The notes under the pieces were generated by a model. The model was not told where the DNA came from. It was given only the letters and a program-made list of their open reading frames with translations, and ran no database searches. 64,000 bases of DNA. It comes from Engraulis encrasicolus. Taxonomy: Eukaryota; Chordata; Actinopteri; Clupeiformes; Engraulidae. The stretch covers positions 18,276,891-18,340,890 of the forward strand of contig NC_085862.1 of assembly GCF_034702125.1 (NCBI RefSeq), in the 5' to 3' direction. This document shows, piece after piece, positions 13,631 through 42,421 of the stretch; within the stretch, counting starts at the first letter, position 1; every line of letters starts with the position of its first letter. Made by a program: the position numbers and the translations under genes.

Positions 13631-16013
13631 CATCCGGAGAGGGGCTCTGGCGGCTGGAGCGTGTCGGAGCAGCTCCTGGTGAGGTGTGTGGAGCTGGAGG
13701 TGTTCTTGATGGCCTCCTCGTAGGGGGGAGGCGGCTCCAGCTCCCAGGAGTAGGAGTAAGGCTGGCCCCGGGTCACCGGGCTGAAGGAGCTGGGCTCCAT
13801 AGGGGGGTAGTCACAGTCCTCCTCAGCGCCTCTCCTCGCCCTGCTGGGAGTCCTTGCACAGTGAAACAAGAAAGAAAAATGTCTACACACTTGTATTTTA
13901 TTGTTAATACTTTTTTATAATGGATACGGTTCGGAACCTGTAGGACAGTGGTTATCAACCTTGAAGAAACGCCCCCTTGACCTCATCACAAGCCTCCCAA
14001 CGCCCTCCTTAGTATTAAAAAATTAAATTGATTAATTTGCCTCAATGGCAACTAGGCACCGCCCCTCTCAGCCCCTCTCAGCTTTTAAAAAATATATATT
14101 TTTTTAGGGGCTTTTATGCCTTTATTTTGACAGGACAGTCTGAGATGGTGACAGGAAGCGAGTGGGACAGAGAGACAGGGTAGCATCAGGGGCTGTTCAC
14201 TCACGGAACTTCCTGTTAGCCACAATTGGCTAACCCTAACCACGGGACAGTGCAAAATGAATGGGTGTCAATGGAGTTTTTTACCATTATCATTTTTGTG
14301 ATTTTTTATAATTTTTTGTCCTGAAATATTAACATTAAGTTCGATGCTAGAAATAATAAGACCCCATTTGAGTAGCGTTTCGATTATTTTGCGCCACTAG
14401 ATTATTATATACTGGGTCACAAAGCTCAATTTTTATGGGTCCAAACCCATAAACATTAGCGCGATGCTAGCGAGTACAGGTTGAAATCTTCTAATCTGCT
14501 GTAAAACTACACACCTGTGCGATTTGTCAATACAGCCTATTGTTAAACAACAGTCATAGTGCTTACCAGGAATGTTTTGTTGATGATATTTGTGACTGGA
14601 AATCGCAGCAATGTATTTAGCATGGGTTCCCCTTTCCATTCCATACATTTTCCCACATGAAGGACTGGCCCACGCTCGTTACTGCATTATGCATGCAAAG
14701 CTAACTGGCTACAATGGGAACCAATGAGACTGAGCCTTCTCCCTGTTAGAGGTTCTCTGGTGGGATCGGGAAATGACCCCGGACGGACTCGAACCGGGCT
14801 CCCCATGGGCATGCAAGCCCAGCGCCACAGCGCCCCCTGCTGTATCCTTCCCAACGCCCCCCTAGAGCTCCTCATCGTCCCCTGGGGGGCTGTACCGCCC
14901 CCGTTGAGAAAGAGTACAGTAGGATAACAGTTTCGAGCTTTATTAATACTTAGTAATGAACTGATTTGTTGATTTAGCCGACAGTAATACCCCAAACTTT
15001 CAGTCACAGGCCTTCCTCAGGGCACAAACAAATGACGTCCTTGCACAGTAAAAAAAAAAATGCAGTGTTAATTCAACACTTAGAGGGTACTCTGTGACCA
15101 AATTACTCGATAAGATGTTAAATCAACTCTTTTCGTGCTGCACAAAGTGCGGTGATGCAAAATGTTCTGTGTGCATAACCCAAACAATTATATGCCTATT
15201 GACAAAGTAGATGTGTGTTAGTGTTATACACGGTTCAAAAACTAAAATAAAACTCTTTCTGATTAAATGATTAAAAAACAGCAGTCTTGCGTATGTTTCA
15301 TTAAAAATAGCAACATAGCAAGATCACATGGCAGAAAATAAACAGTGAACTTAAAATGCTTCTGGTAAAGCAGGGCAGAAAACTTTCATGAGGAGAGTGC
15401 TGCATCATGGATTAGGTTACCTGAGGAAAACCTGTGTGTGTGTGCGCGTGCGTGTGTGCGTGCGTGTGTGTGTGTGTGCGTGGGTGCGCGCGCGCGCGCG
15501 CGCGTTCGGGTGGGGGCCAATAGAGAAAATTGAATCAATTTAATAGCTAACTGGATGCGTCAGCCTTCTGCCAAAAGTGGTATTGAAAGGTCTCTCTCCA
15601 TTTCAATTCCAGTAAGCACAAACCCTAGCACAAGACAACGCGAGATGTAGGCTATATTATTTTCCTCTTTTGACCTTTTACTCAACATTTTGAATGTGAA
15701 ATAAAGCTTGTTGGCAATGATCATGCAAGGCTACTTACCTTGGCAAGCTGACAGACTGCGTTTCTGTAGGACGTCGGTTCCTCCTGAAGAACAGGACGCG
15801 GCGTGTCTCGTGAGCACTGCTAACAGGGAGCTGTGAATGATTCCTCTTAATGACCCAGAACAGACCCAATATCAGCATCAGCAGCCCCATGACCAAACAG
15901 CACAAGCTTAACGTGTGCAGCCTTCCCTGACCAACATGCAGAAAGATTGTGGAACAGCCGGTGGCGAAGAGCATCACTCCAAGAAATAGCAGTCCGTGAC
16001 CAAGCGTAGGCAT
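13603..16013 (-). CDS. TMEM61-like protein B (two exons)
   Basis: Coding exons are 16013-15739 and 13852-13603, joined across a GT-AG intron whose donor follows an AG dinucleotide of a split Arg codon, the same phase as in paralogues A and C. The protein is 174 residues. It starts MPTLGHG, has membrane segments near residues 6-26 and 34-55, then a basic stretch (FFRRNRRPTE), DYPPMEP, and LEPPPPYEEAIK (PPxY) with a Ser/Thr-rich end containing LTRSCSDTLQ. As I remember it, human TMEM61 ends with a similar RSCSGLVQ stretch and has two membrane segments plus PxYEEA motifs, so this copy supports the family name best. Exon 2 is 250 nt, the same as in A and C. Degenerate copies of the sequence around the stop codon continue into the 3' flank. 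Alternative: a barttin-like two-pass protein. Function unknown. Confidence 0.78.
13946..14916. mobile_element. Degenerate hAT-like element with nested insertions
   Basis: It starts CAGTGGTTATCAACCTT and ends near GTTGAGAAAGAGTA, a decayed inverse of the start. The flanks CTGTAGGA (13938-13945) and CAGTAGGA (14917-14924) match at 7 of 8 positions. It contains a minus-strand SINE that is itself interrupted. Confidence 0.6.
14095..14848 (-). mobile_element. tRNA-derived SINE split by a ~575-bp insertion
   Basis: On the minus strand the head (about 14848-14758; GGCGCTGTGGCGC, GGTTCGAGTCC, GGGTCATTTCCCGATC) and tail (about 14180-14095; CTGTCCCACTCGCTTCCTG, CTGTCCTGTCAAAATAAAGG) are colinear parts of one SINE. 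About 14181-14757 is foreign sequence between them. Confidence 0.72.
15432..15505. repeat. GT/GC alternating purine-pyrimidine tract
   Basis: TGTGTGCGCG variants end in a (GC)9-like run, a classic Z-DNA-prone sequence, inside the TMEM61-like B intron. Confidence 0.9.
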
Positions 16014-17609
16014 TGCTGTATACGGTTAGTTTTAGTCACTGTCCATTATTTTTCTTTCCCCTGTTACCTTGTGTCTGTCCCCAAGAATAGCCTATATAGC
16101 TTTCGTTTTTACCAATGCCATCCATTCTTATTTAATGTTGGTGCGGGTTTTATTTCGCTTCGGTTAATTCGGATTGGGTGACTGTCAGATCCTTCCTCAA
16201 ATGACAAGTCGCGCAGTGTCATGATGCTCGATAGCTTCCCATGACAAAATCACCAATCTTTCCCTTGCCTTGACTTTTTCTATGAAAAGACTAGTCCCGG
16301 GGTCGTTTTTCGTCTCCACTGAAAAGGTAGTTCACGCTGGATGGATCAGATGACTACATTGATTTTGACCAGACAAAAGCTGCCTCTGGGCTACAGTAAA
16401 TCCGAATAGTTTTACGTCATCATGACTAAAAGGCGTGCACAGATTATTGTAAACGTGAGATGGAGAGTGGAAGAAGTGGACTAATAGGCTGTTTATGGCC
16501 TGTAATTAACAATATTATGCATTGCACAGTCTGAATAATTAATTAATATAGGCTAATTATAATATAGCCTATACATTGTTACTAAATATTAATTAGGCTT
16601 ATTATGCCGTATTGTATTTTATTGCTAACGCTTGATTATGGACACAGTTCAGAGCCTGTAAGATAACGATTTAGATTAATACTTAGTGAATAATGAACTA
16701 GATATGAGCAAAACATTTAGATTGTTTCGTAATGATTAAAAGAATACTGTTAATGTTGGTAAATGTGTAGAAATCCAGCCTACGGCTGCACATTGGAGCG
16801 AGGATCAGCTCCTGCTGGATGAGTTAGATGTGAGTTTGGCTGCTGGTGGTGCCTGTGGTCAGTCCCGCTGACAGCTTTTGCTGGGCCCGGGACAAAGTCA
16901 TCTGAAAGGGCCCCCCACCCAATACATGCAATGTAATGGGGACCTAATTCTGGGCCCCTATCTTCATGGGCCCAGGACACCATACCCCTTTGTCCCCCCT
17001 GTTGGTAGGCCTGTCTTCCTGTGGTTTCATCTCTTTTGCTCTTCAGAGGCCAGGCTTCCAGGACCGCTGCACCGGGACTGCTGTTTCTTCTGTCTTAACA
17101 AAGCATCCCTTACTTATTTATGAACATTTGGGGATGCTCTGGCTTATTCAGTGAAGGTGACTCATCTTGATTTAGTAGCTACTGTAGGCCTACTCCAACA
17201 GCACTGGCTGTAGCCAGCAGGGGGCAGTATCACTCCATAAACATGTACACTGAACACACTCAGGTGCTCAGGTGTAAATCTCCTTATTACAGCAAGTAAA
17301 CTCCAGCACAGTTTTCCCTATAATAGGTGACTTCACTGTGGTACTAATGTACAGTACCTATACTTAATACCTAGTGTTCGTTACCATCAGTTGAATTGGG
17401 CTGTTTGGGCAAGGTTTTCACTTTCTGAACCATGGACTGACACACCTTGGCTCTGGTACCAAACCAATTGGACCAGTGTCTTCAGTTGAATATCATATAA
17501 TATCATATCCTCTACGTACAGTATGCCCTGGTGAAAGCCAAACCCTTATTCCTGGTTGGCTGAGAATTCCCATGCTTACCTTGTGCGTTCCTCCTTGTGA
17601 TATACATAC
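16014..17609. other. Upstream region of TMEM61-like B, no gene seen
   Basis: No supported exon was found. A repeat rich in GGGCCC/GGGGCC (about 16880-16990) resembles sequence at 28115-28190 and 29815-29870. Confidence 0.5.
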
Positions 17610-17966
17610 TAGGGCTGCAACTAACAATTATTTTAATAATCGACTAATCGATAGATCGAGTCACGATTAGTCACGATTAGTCGAAAAAAAAAGACTTGCT
17701 CCAACCTCCGACAAACCTTCCCGCCCTCTCGTGCAGCACAACTCACAATGATCTTTAAATCAGGATAGTAGCTTATTTACTCCAAAGTTCAACGTCCACT
17801 TCATACGCACTGGGCAATTTTAGGTTTCAATAAAGGAATAAAGCATTAGTAAAGTGACTAAAAAAGCATTGAATTCAATGAAACGATTAGTCGACAATGA
17901 CAATTCTTGTCAACAAATGTTTATAGTCAATTAGTCACGATTAGTCGACTAATTTTTGCAGCCCTA
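17610..17966. mobile_element. hAT-like element with TAGGGCTGCAA ends
   Basis: The ends TAGGGCTGCAACTAA and TTTTTGCAGCCCTA are inverted; sub-terminal TCGACTAAT/ATTAGTCGA motifs repeat inside. The flanks ATACATAC and GTACGTAG agree only partly, so the target duplication is decayed. Confidence 0.7.
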
Positions 17967-18871
17967 GTACGTAGTCTAGTGAAAGCCATTGAGGCTAACT
18001 TTCCTGTGAGAGCTTTGGAGTGTTTGTGGAGAGAGCTTAGACACACCACCACCCCCACCCATCTTTGGGATGATTACCATGAGACTCTGCACTTTCAGAC
18101 AGTAGAAATAGGATGCATATGTGGGTTTGTGTTTCTCCCCCTAAATTGAGCCGTAATCATCCTCAGTGTCGTGCTAATGTCCGTGGTTGCATCAAAGTGC
18201 TCCAAACTAATTTGTGTGCACAGTCAACATTATGGCTTAAGACCGCATTTCCGCATATGATGAGCTTGACAGCCCTCTCAGACTAATGTTGTTGAGTCAT
18301 CAGTATGTATGGTGGTGTAAATCCCATCTTAGTTGTCAGACAGGCTTGGACTGGTCATCTGGCATACAGGGACATTCCTGAGGGGCCGATATACTGTTGG
18401 ATTTCTGTATTTTCTTAGAGACTGATCCACAATATTTTGACAACATCATCATTCTTTAATTGCTTTCCGTAATATGCCTAGTCTTACTATCCTACAAGCT
18501 TTATTGACCAAAGCAAGAGAATATGTGTTTGTTTGCCTGGTCACAATAAAACAATAAACTGCTTCAATTGCAGCGCGGGCACATGCCCAGGATAGAAGGG
18601 TTTGAATCATTTTTTTATTACAGAGAACATAAATTGGAGACAATGAATAAGATTTAGAATCGGGGTAAAGAAAATCTTCCGGAATCTTCCCTGTGGAACA
18701 GTATGTAGGATAGTAGTAGTGGAATATTTAGACTCCGAGTCAAGGTCAGGTTGTCAGATGAGGAATGGAACTATGTCTTCTTGAGTACCAAGAGTTTTAT
18801 GGTATACTGGATCTATCTTTAAATACTACATGTCAACTTTATTTTGTAGCCCCATAATGTGGGACTCTATA

Positions 18872-18966
18872 ATATAATATAATATAATATAATATAATAT
18901 AATATAATATAATATAATATAATATAATATAATATAATATAATATAATATAATATAATATAATATA
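18872..18966. repeat. (AATAT)n pentamer array
   Basis: About 19 nearly perfect pentamer units. Confidence 0.97.
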
Positions 18967-19975
18967 TAGGCCTAGTCGTGGAAAAGATTTTACTACTACC
19001 ATAGTATTACACCACTACGACATGCCTTCAGTAATGCATTTACGACTTGGTCCTTCCGATTCTGGTAACAGCCAATTTATAACACAACTATGTCAATAAC
19101 ATGTCGTAATGGATTAAGTGAGTACTGGCACTTTTTCCACTTAAAGCACCACTGGGTGTATCTGAGGCAGGCCCAATGGCAGCCTTGGCTATGCCCATGC
19201 CAACTTGTCATCTACCCCTATCACCCTGAAACTATGGGTACAAGTATAATTATAGTTCCTCACATCCTTTCCTGTTGCTCATGGCCTGGGGATGTATGGC
19301 TCAACATCATCAATGTTAGAAGTTTTATTCAATATCTCGCAAAGATACAATTTAAATGTGACTCAGAGAGGTTAGCTGTCGCGGCATGAGGCTTGATACC
19401 ACTGCATTGAGGGGATGAGCAGGACAAAATCATCAACAGTCCAGTGGGCAAATGCCTGCCCTGTATTCCTTATGGCCAATCCAGCCATGGGGACAACAAC
19501 TGACCCTTCTAACCTAATCTTAGGGGATGAATGGAATACACCATGTAATGCATATTTGACTTTCTCATTTGTGCAATGACAAAATAGAAAACACTCAGCA
19601 TAACATTAATTTAATAGGACATTTGATATGGATGGACAATACATTGGAAACAAGAACAGACATCTTGTGCTTGCATGTAATGTGCACAGGTAACAAGGCC
19701 TCGTCTGGTCTGGATTGTCAATTGCACTTCTGTCTGTTTAATTTGAGAAGAGAGCAAATTATTCTTTGGAAATGAGTGCTTTAGCTACAGTACAATACAA
19801 GAAAAGGTGATAACATACAATAGTTTTGATGATTAAATTAAAAGATGCCGTCTTGTTTTCTCATCCATGTGTGTGTGTGTGTGTGTAGTGATACCTTGTG
19901 CTTCTCATTTCCTTGCGTTTCGTTCTAATCGACAACTGTGTCCCTGGCTAGATCTCTCCAAAAGAACTCTGTAGT

Positions 19976-20049
19976 GAAGGGGAGTAGAGTTGCCCCAGCG
20001 GGACTCGAACCTGGACCTTCTGGGATACGGGGCAACTCTACTCCCCTTC
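19976..20049 (-). repeat. tRNA T-arm-like sequence between perfect 21-nt inverted repeats
   Basis: 19976-19996 and 20029-20049 are exact reverse complements. The 32-nt spacer on the minus strand contains AGGTTCGAGTCCCGC, a Pol III B box. It appears to be a SINE head whose flank was copied in inverse. Confidence 0.75.
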
Positions 20050-20549
20050 GCAAACAAACTTCAAAACAAAGGTTCCAAAAGTCGTTATGCATGGTGAAAA
20101 GAGCAATACAGTTCCATGGTTTAACTTAAAGTAATTACCATATTTCAATATCCAAAGCTGATTTATCTGACAATGCCCTTAGGAGATAGATACCCCCAAA
20201 ATGATGCTTGTCTCTCTGCCAGTCGCGCCCTTACACAGGGCTTCAGAGCCCTCGCCTCAGTGAGGTAGTAAGGACTCTCTGAAAGACAAGTGATTAAGTG
20301 CAACAGATCCTCAGCTCCTCCTGAGTGATGTTATAGGTTCGATAGACTAAAAGCTTTGCAAATATGGATCCTCTGCACCTACATTTTGAATAGGTTATAT
20401 TTATGATACGTTAGAAATGTTTCTGTATTTTTTTCTTGTGCCATATGCTTCCATTTTGGAGATGAATTCATGTTTTTTACAACTAGTGTGGCATTGCAGA
20501 GTACTGTCAGTGAATCTCTGGTGTTTTTTTATGGGGAACAATACAATTC

Positions 20550-20604
20550 TCTTCTCTTCTCTTCTCTTCTCTTCTCTTCTCTTCTCTTCTCTTCTCTTCT
20601 CTTC
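20550..20604. repeat. (CTTCT)n pentamer array
   Basis: Eleven near-perfect copies of TCTTC/CTTCT. Confidence 0.97.
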
Positions 20605-20779
20605 CACTGCTATTTGCACTGAAGCCCTTTCGAACATATTGTGGCCTGACATCTACAAAGAAGTATACCTGGAACTGTATTCCATTCTGCACAAAAATGT
20701 CCAGTGAACAAAGCTGTACTTATGTCATCCTTTCCTTCTCAACTGCCTTCTTATTTCCATTGCAGGCCTGTTTGTTACA

Positions 20780-21515
20780 GAGAGGAGAGGCCTGGAGGAG
20801 TGGGAAGCAGGGAGTGGTTCAACACAAGTCTAAAAACTGCATCAGGAAGGCCAACAGTTAGGATGCTGCCGTGACTGACTGTCCACCATGACACCACAGG
20901 AAGGCCAAATTTACGATTGCTGTCCCCAAACAGCCTCAAATCTCTTTGCCTGTGTTGCAGAGAGGAGTGATCTGGGGAATGTTTCAACACAAGTCTAAAA
21001 AGGCATCAGGAAGGCCAACGTTACGACTCTCCCATGTCCAACTACCACCATCACACCTCGAAGTTCATCCCTCATGTGCAGCCGGGAGGCAACAGAGGAG
21101 TGGTCTGGGGAGTGGGGAATGGGGAGGGTTCTCAACACAAGTCTAAAAAGGCATGAGGAAGGCCAAAAGTTAGGATGGCCGACTGCCATGGCCGATCATC
21201 CACCACCGTCACACCTCGACGTTTTACAGGAGAGCAGGGAGTGATTCAACAAAAGTCTAAAAAAGGAAGCTCAAAAGTTAGGATGCTGTCGTGGCTGACT
21301 GTCAACCATGACACCTCAGGAAGGCCAAATTTACAATTCTGCTATCACCAAACGTCTGCCGTCACACCTCTCGCGTGACGGGCTATGTTGGCCAGAGGTT
21401 AAGAGAGGAGCAGTCTGGGGAGTGTTTAAACACAAGTCTACAAAGGCATCAGGAAGGCCGAAGCTACGATTCTGCCATGTCCAACTAGACCACCATTGCC
21501 GACCATCCTCCGCCA

Positions 21516-21530
<15 letters not shown>
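20780..21530 (-). repeat. Imperfect tandem repeats of the TMEM61-like C terminal exon/3' flank
   Basis: Blocks with CAACACAAGTCTAAAAAGGC, ATCAGGAAGGCC, ACGATTCTGCCATGTCC and CATCACACCTCGAAG recur about four times at variable spacing of 150-250 bp. The last one merges into the stop codon and final codons of TMEM61-like C (21516 onward). The AAAGTTAGGATG segments resemble those behind TMEM61-like B. Confidence 0.8.
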
Positions 21531-23151
<1,621 letters not shown>

Positions 23152-24290
23152 GTTGTGCGCTTTGGGTACCGCGCGCTACAGTCGCTGCTCCTCCGCCCCC
23201 GTGCCGCCGTCAGCTAGAGGGTCCACATTCATGGGCAGATAAGTTTTGTTGAGATGGATGGCATGTGTCCCGATTTCTTAAAACCTGTGATACGATCCAC
23301 TTCACACTTAGTTCGTTAAGTCCTCACCAAAATTAGATCGCGTGCGTAATGCTTAGATAGTGGCATCCTTTAAAAACTATCCTCTTCAGATAGTCACCTG
23401 TGACTCTGAGGTCGCCGTGATTTTCAGGCGGTGCCCCGCCTGGGAAGCATCCCCTTCTTGATCTGTTTTTCTCTGGACAGTTGAGGAGTCAGTCCATGCC
23501 ATGTGGATAGGTTGATGGCCGTTGCGATACTTGACAGCTGTGTGTTGGGGTGAGCAGCAGCCGAACTCTCCAAGCATCAGTGTCAGTGAGCATTTCAGTG
23601 CGTCTCCAGAACGCCCCTCCCATAACCTTCCTCCATTCATTCATAATCTTCAGGTCAGAAGACAGTTTGTATAACCATCCTTTAAGAGTCCTCTAAGTAA
23701 GGACAGAGATGGTGTTCATTAAGATAATTGAGTTGTATTTGCACGTTTATTTTATGTAAAACAGAGATTGCTGTGTCAAACTTGGAACTTGGTCATGCTG
23801 CGTAATTCTGTGTGATGTTTGATGTATGGTCTTGTTGATTTATTAGTTCAGTTAATCATTGGAAGATTATGAGAAAAGCATGGAAGGGCTTATATCAGGA
23901 TGCCTTATCTCATTACTCAACTGTTGCATAGACATAACCATATCACGGCTCCGTGAATGGTGTGACGGCCTTTCTAATCGCTGATTGGACGCGGCGTGCA
24001 GACGCAGCCACTGGGGTCACCATTGACGCGCCATTGGCCAATCCGCGCAGAGCTGCAGAGGGCTGTACTACAGTACGGGGCAGGTTATGCTTAATATTCC
24101 AATTAAGGAGCCAAATTTTGATGTGGTGTAAGAAAGGTAGAAGCAAGAGTAGAACAAGAGTTTGGTGAAGACGATGCCGTATAGCGCAAAGTAGGCGAGC
24201 ATAGTGACAGGCATCTATTAAGCAGCGAAGAGATACCAGGGACGCGGTTCAGTGCAGATATCTTACATAAACTAACGCGGGTACTAAAGC
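23152..24290. promoter_or_regulatory. Divergent promoter region of TMEM61-like C and dhcr24
   Basis: The start codons are 1,139 bp apart on opposite strands. ATTGG/CCAAT boxes, candidate NF-Y sites, lie at 23984-23988, 24033-24037 and 24038-24042, the last two back to back as CCATTGGCCAATC. Sterol-synthesis promoters commonly pair NF-Y with SREBP sites; no convincing sterol response element was identified by eye. Transcription starts are not visible in the sequence. Confidence 0.5.
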
Positions 24291-39231
<14,941 letters not shown>

Positions 39232-39330
39232 TCTCTTATCGACCCCGGCGGACACTACAAGGGACCGAGTGACACTTCACACACACCAGCCTTCCTACAT
39301 AGTACCTGCACAGTACATGAGCCTTACTGT

Positions 39331-41690
39331 GCCTGTACACTAAAAGTGACCAACGTGCCCAGAGCGACCAAAGTCATTATTTCTATTATGGAGGGTGTCA
39401 ATGGAGTGACAACAGCAAATTTCAGCGATTAAAAGTGAGCTAATTTTATAGCAATGAGCTTTGACGCAGTTTGGCGAAAACCAATTGCATACCTGCCAAC
39501 CTTTACAAAAATTTTTGAGTAGCAACTTATCGCGGCGCGGCAATTCACGGCGCAACAACTTGGCATGGCAAAGCAACGGGGCCGCCGGCGGGCCCATCTG
39601 AGAGGCTACTTTGTTTTGCATAGTCTGCCCTACACCTAGGGTTGCCAAATGTCAACAGGGAAGATATGAGACACTTCATTCAGGCAGGGGGTTTAGGGGT
39701 CCTCCCCGAGAAAAATTGCTTTTCTTAGATGCAATTTCCTGCATTTTAATGCATTTTAGCCTAACATCCTGTGTATCTGGCAAATAGTTTATCTTGCTCT
39801 TCACAGTGCTTTGAACTACCATAATTTATTAATTTTTCATGGAAGATGTTTTTTTTTTTTGTTTCACACCATAACACCAATAAAATGCTATGATATAGTG
39901 TGCTGGAATTCAGGCCCCTAAATTAACTTTATTGATCACCAGCCAATATGGCTGTTAATCTTACTAGTCAAACATACCACCAGTCTGGCTAGTAAGTGGC
40001 TATAGGCCTATTAAGTTATCCTATGTACCAGCCAAACAGAGCATTTGGTCAATTGGGGGGTGTTAAGGAGCTGGAATTGAGTATGAAATTGAAGCATTTG
40101 CTGATTATTTTTTTGGCTGTAGAAGGTACATGTAGGAAAATGTATACTTTGATTCTATAATACAGAGGCATTTCAGTGATTTTAATGAACAAAAAGTTAA
40201 ATTGTAATGATTCTTACATCATCTCCCCCAATATTAATAAATGGTAATGTTGTCACCTACTGTGAAGAAGCATCAGCAGAGTAGAGAAAAAGATAAAGAC
40301 AAGTGTTATCTAAACTAGGATAATATCAGGTTGCCTTGGGGGCTAACATCAAAATCACACTTGCATTCATTGGGTACAAAATGCGTCATATGGCTCTACT
40401 GAGGGACGGGGGCTAATGGCCATTGCTCTTGGGACGTATAGGGGCATGCACTAACTTAGGGGCATGCACGCTTCTTGTTTGTACTTCTCTGCATAATAGT
40501 AGGCCTATCTACCCTCATCTGCCGCCATGAGTTGGCTATTGTTCACTGTTCGGCACATATATGATGATAGGAGAATTGATTTTATTAATAGATTGCCATA
40601 CGTGATTACGGATAGTAGTCGTGGAGTGATGCATATTTGGTATGACGCACGACCTGTTACACTTGTTCACAGAATGGGTCACGACTCGGGGGGAACAGTA
40701 TTCCTATACGGTGTCATGGTAGGTTACGGATGTACTCCGAGCACAACCGTTAGAAATATCGCTTTATTTTCCCCGAGTTAAAATGATCCGACGCAAAGGG
40801 AAACCGAATTTAGTTTGCTGCTAATCTGCTAATTTATAGCGCAGTCATCGACACATTTTCTCATTCGGAAGTAATCTCGTTTCGGTCCAATATCAAAACA
40901 AGCAACAACATATTACCGTCAAATACGGCGAAACATTGGTGAACCATTACGACAGACCTCGGCCTTTATTTATTTTCATAAGTTTACGAATTTAGCAACT
41001 GACGCAATTCACTATTCCCATACATGCAGTCACCTTTCTCAAAGCCCATTTACCTTTGAAACGGTGATTTTGACGGTGCTCACTTGTAAAACTACAGCGA
41101 CAGTACCAAGATGGATAATACATGATGACAGGAGGAGGACACTTGTGTCAGAGATTATAGGACTATATTACTCAGTCTCTCTGCTTGTGTGATTTCGAAG
41201 CAAACTTTCTATCGGCAGCTGATGCCTCGACTCGAGAGGAGCGCAGCACACCAAATGAAGACCTCAAACTAGCGCTCTGATTGGTCAATATTCCCCCCAC
41301 ACACGTTGCTGGCCAATGGAAAGGCCAGCGCGAGACAATTGCAAGCAGAGCCATATCTACGGCTCTGTCTGGTTGCAAGTCTACAGAGCAATGTATTGGG
41401 CCCATGAACACACTTTGCTATTGGTTTTTCCCGTATTTTGAAGTGACAGCGCCGTAGTTTGATGTCAAAATCCGTATCTGCTACACAAAATGCGTAATGG
41501 TCGGCAGGTATGCAATTGGAATGTTCATATCTTCGAATGTCCCAGGCTGACAGGCCAGAGCCATAATGTGATTGGCTACATCAAATGTCACGTCCAGAGT
41601 GAATACTGCGATTTCATGGCGGAACTTTGCAGCTACTGGGTAGCTTTGGTCATTTCTGGTGTACACGTACAGTTACTAGACACCTGCGCA
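39331..41690. mobile_element. Large decayed element with inverted ends (~2.4 kb)
   Basis: CTGTGCCTGTACACTAAAAG near 39328 resembles the reverse complement of CTGGTGTACACGTACAG at 41657-41673. CAATTGCATACCTGCC (about 39482) is mirrored by GGCAGGTATGCAATTG (41504-41519). The interior has one 84-codon frame (40527-40781) without recognised motifs and a GC-richer segment at 41180-41400. Confidence 0.5.
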
Positions 41691-42116
41691 ATACATTTGG
41701 CAGTGTTAATTCAACACCTGCAGACTAGGACCAACTACAGTATGAGTGTTAAATTGAAGTGTTGAGTTAGTACTGCAGAATAAAGTGAGTTATTCATGAC
41801 ACCACACACATAGTGTCATGACATGCTATTGAAAATGCTATGAAATTTTCTAAATGTATATCACAAAAAAATCACATATTGAAAACCTCAAATACCTGTA
41901 TGGCCACAATATGGATAGGGATCTAGTGTGGCTTCCTATGTCTTGACTGTGAATTCCATTTCATACTGTTTGTTTGCCTTCGTTCTTCGATTGGATTTGT
42001 GTATAAATGCAAATGATCTAAAAGAAGTTATTTTTATATGTTTAAAAAGGTACTACCTACTATGGTAAGAGTACCTGCACCTGTGCACTTACCAGAGTAA
42101 TGCTTTCAACAGCTTC

Positions 42117-42421
42117 TAAAGCTTCGTTCACACACGTCGCTGCTAGTTACTCACTCAGTGACTTACATCAATAGAATGTCTATGTGTTCCAGCGAGACAA
42201 GGAGCCGAGTTGGCGAGGAGTGTACAAGCGATGCGATGTGGGCGGATTCCGAGTTGAAAATATTTTAACTTTGAGCGAGGCGAGTAAGCAAGTAACCAAT
42301 TGGAATGCAGAATTTGGTACTCGCTTTTGCATTGGCAGTAAAACCACGGGAACGTTTAACGAACGTTCCATGAGAAAGTGGCGAGTAGGCGAGAAGCGAG
42401 TTTTGTATGTGAACGTAGCTT
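42117..42421. mobile_element. Foldback/MITE-like element
   Basis: TAAAGCTTCGTTCACACAC and TATGTGAACGTAGCTTA form inverted ends around a GCGAG-rich body. TAATGCTTTCAA occurs just outside on both sides (about 42100 and 42420), possibly a duplicated flank. Confidence 0.65.

Larger units (their letters stand above)
17967..20780. other. Intergenic stretch with repeats, no gene seen
   Basis: It contains a repeat at 18347-18425 (sister of 2229-2345), an AATAT pentamer array, a tRNA-like hairpin at 19976-20049 and a CTTCT pentamer array. No exon is supported. Confidence 0.5.

Noticed and set aside
24120..24290. Sterol response element upstream of dhcr24
   Set aside because: Expected from known SREBP control of the gene, but no sequence close enough to the consensus was found by eye.
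40527..40781. 84-codon frame as a gene
   Set aside because: No family motif, no clear splice partners, and it sits inside an apparent mobile element; reported only as part of that element.
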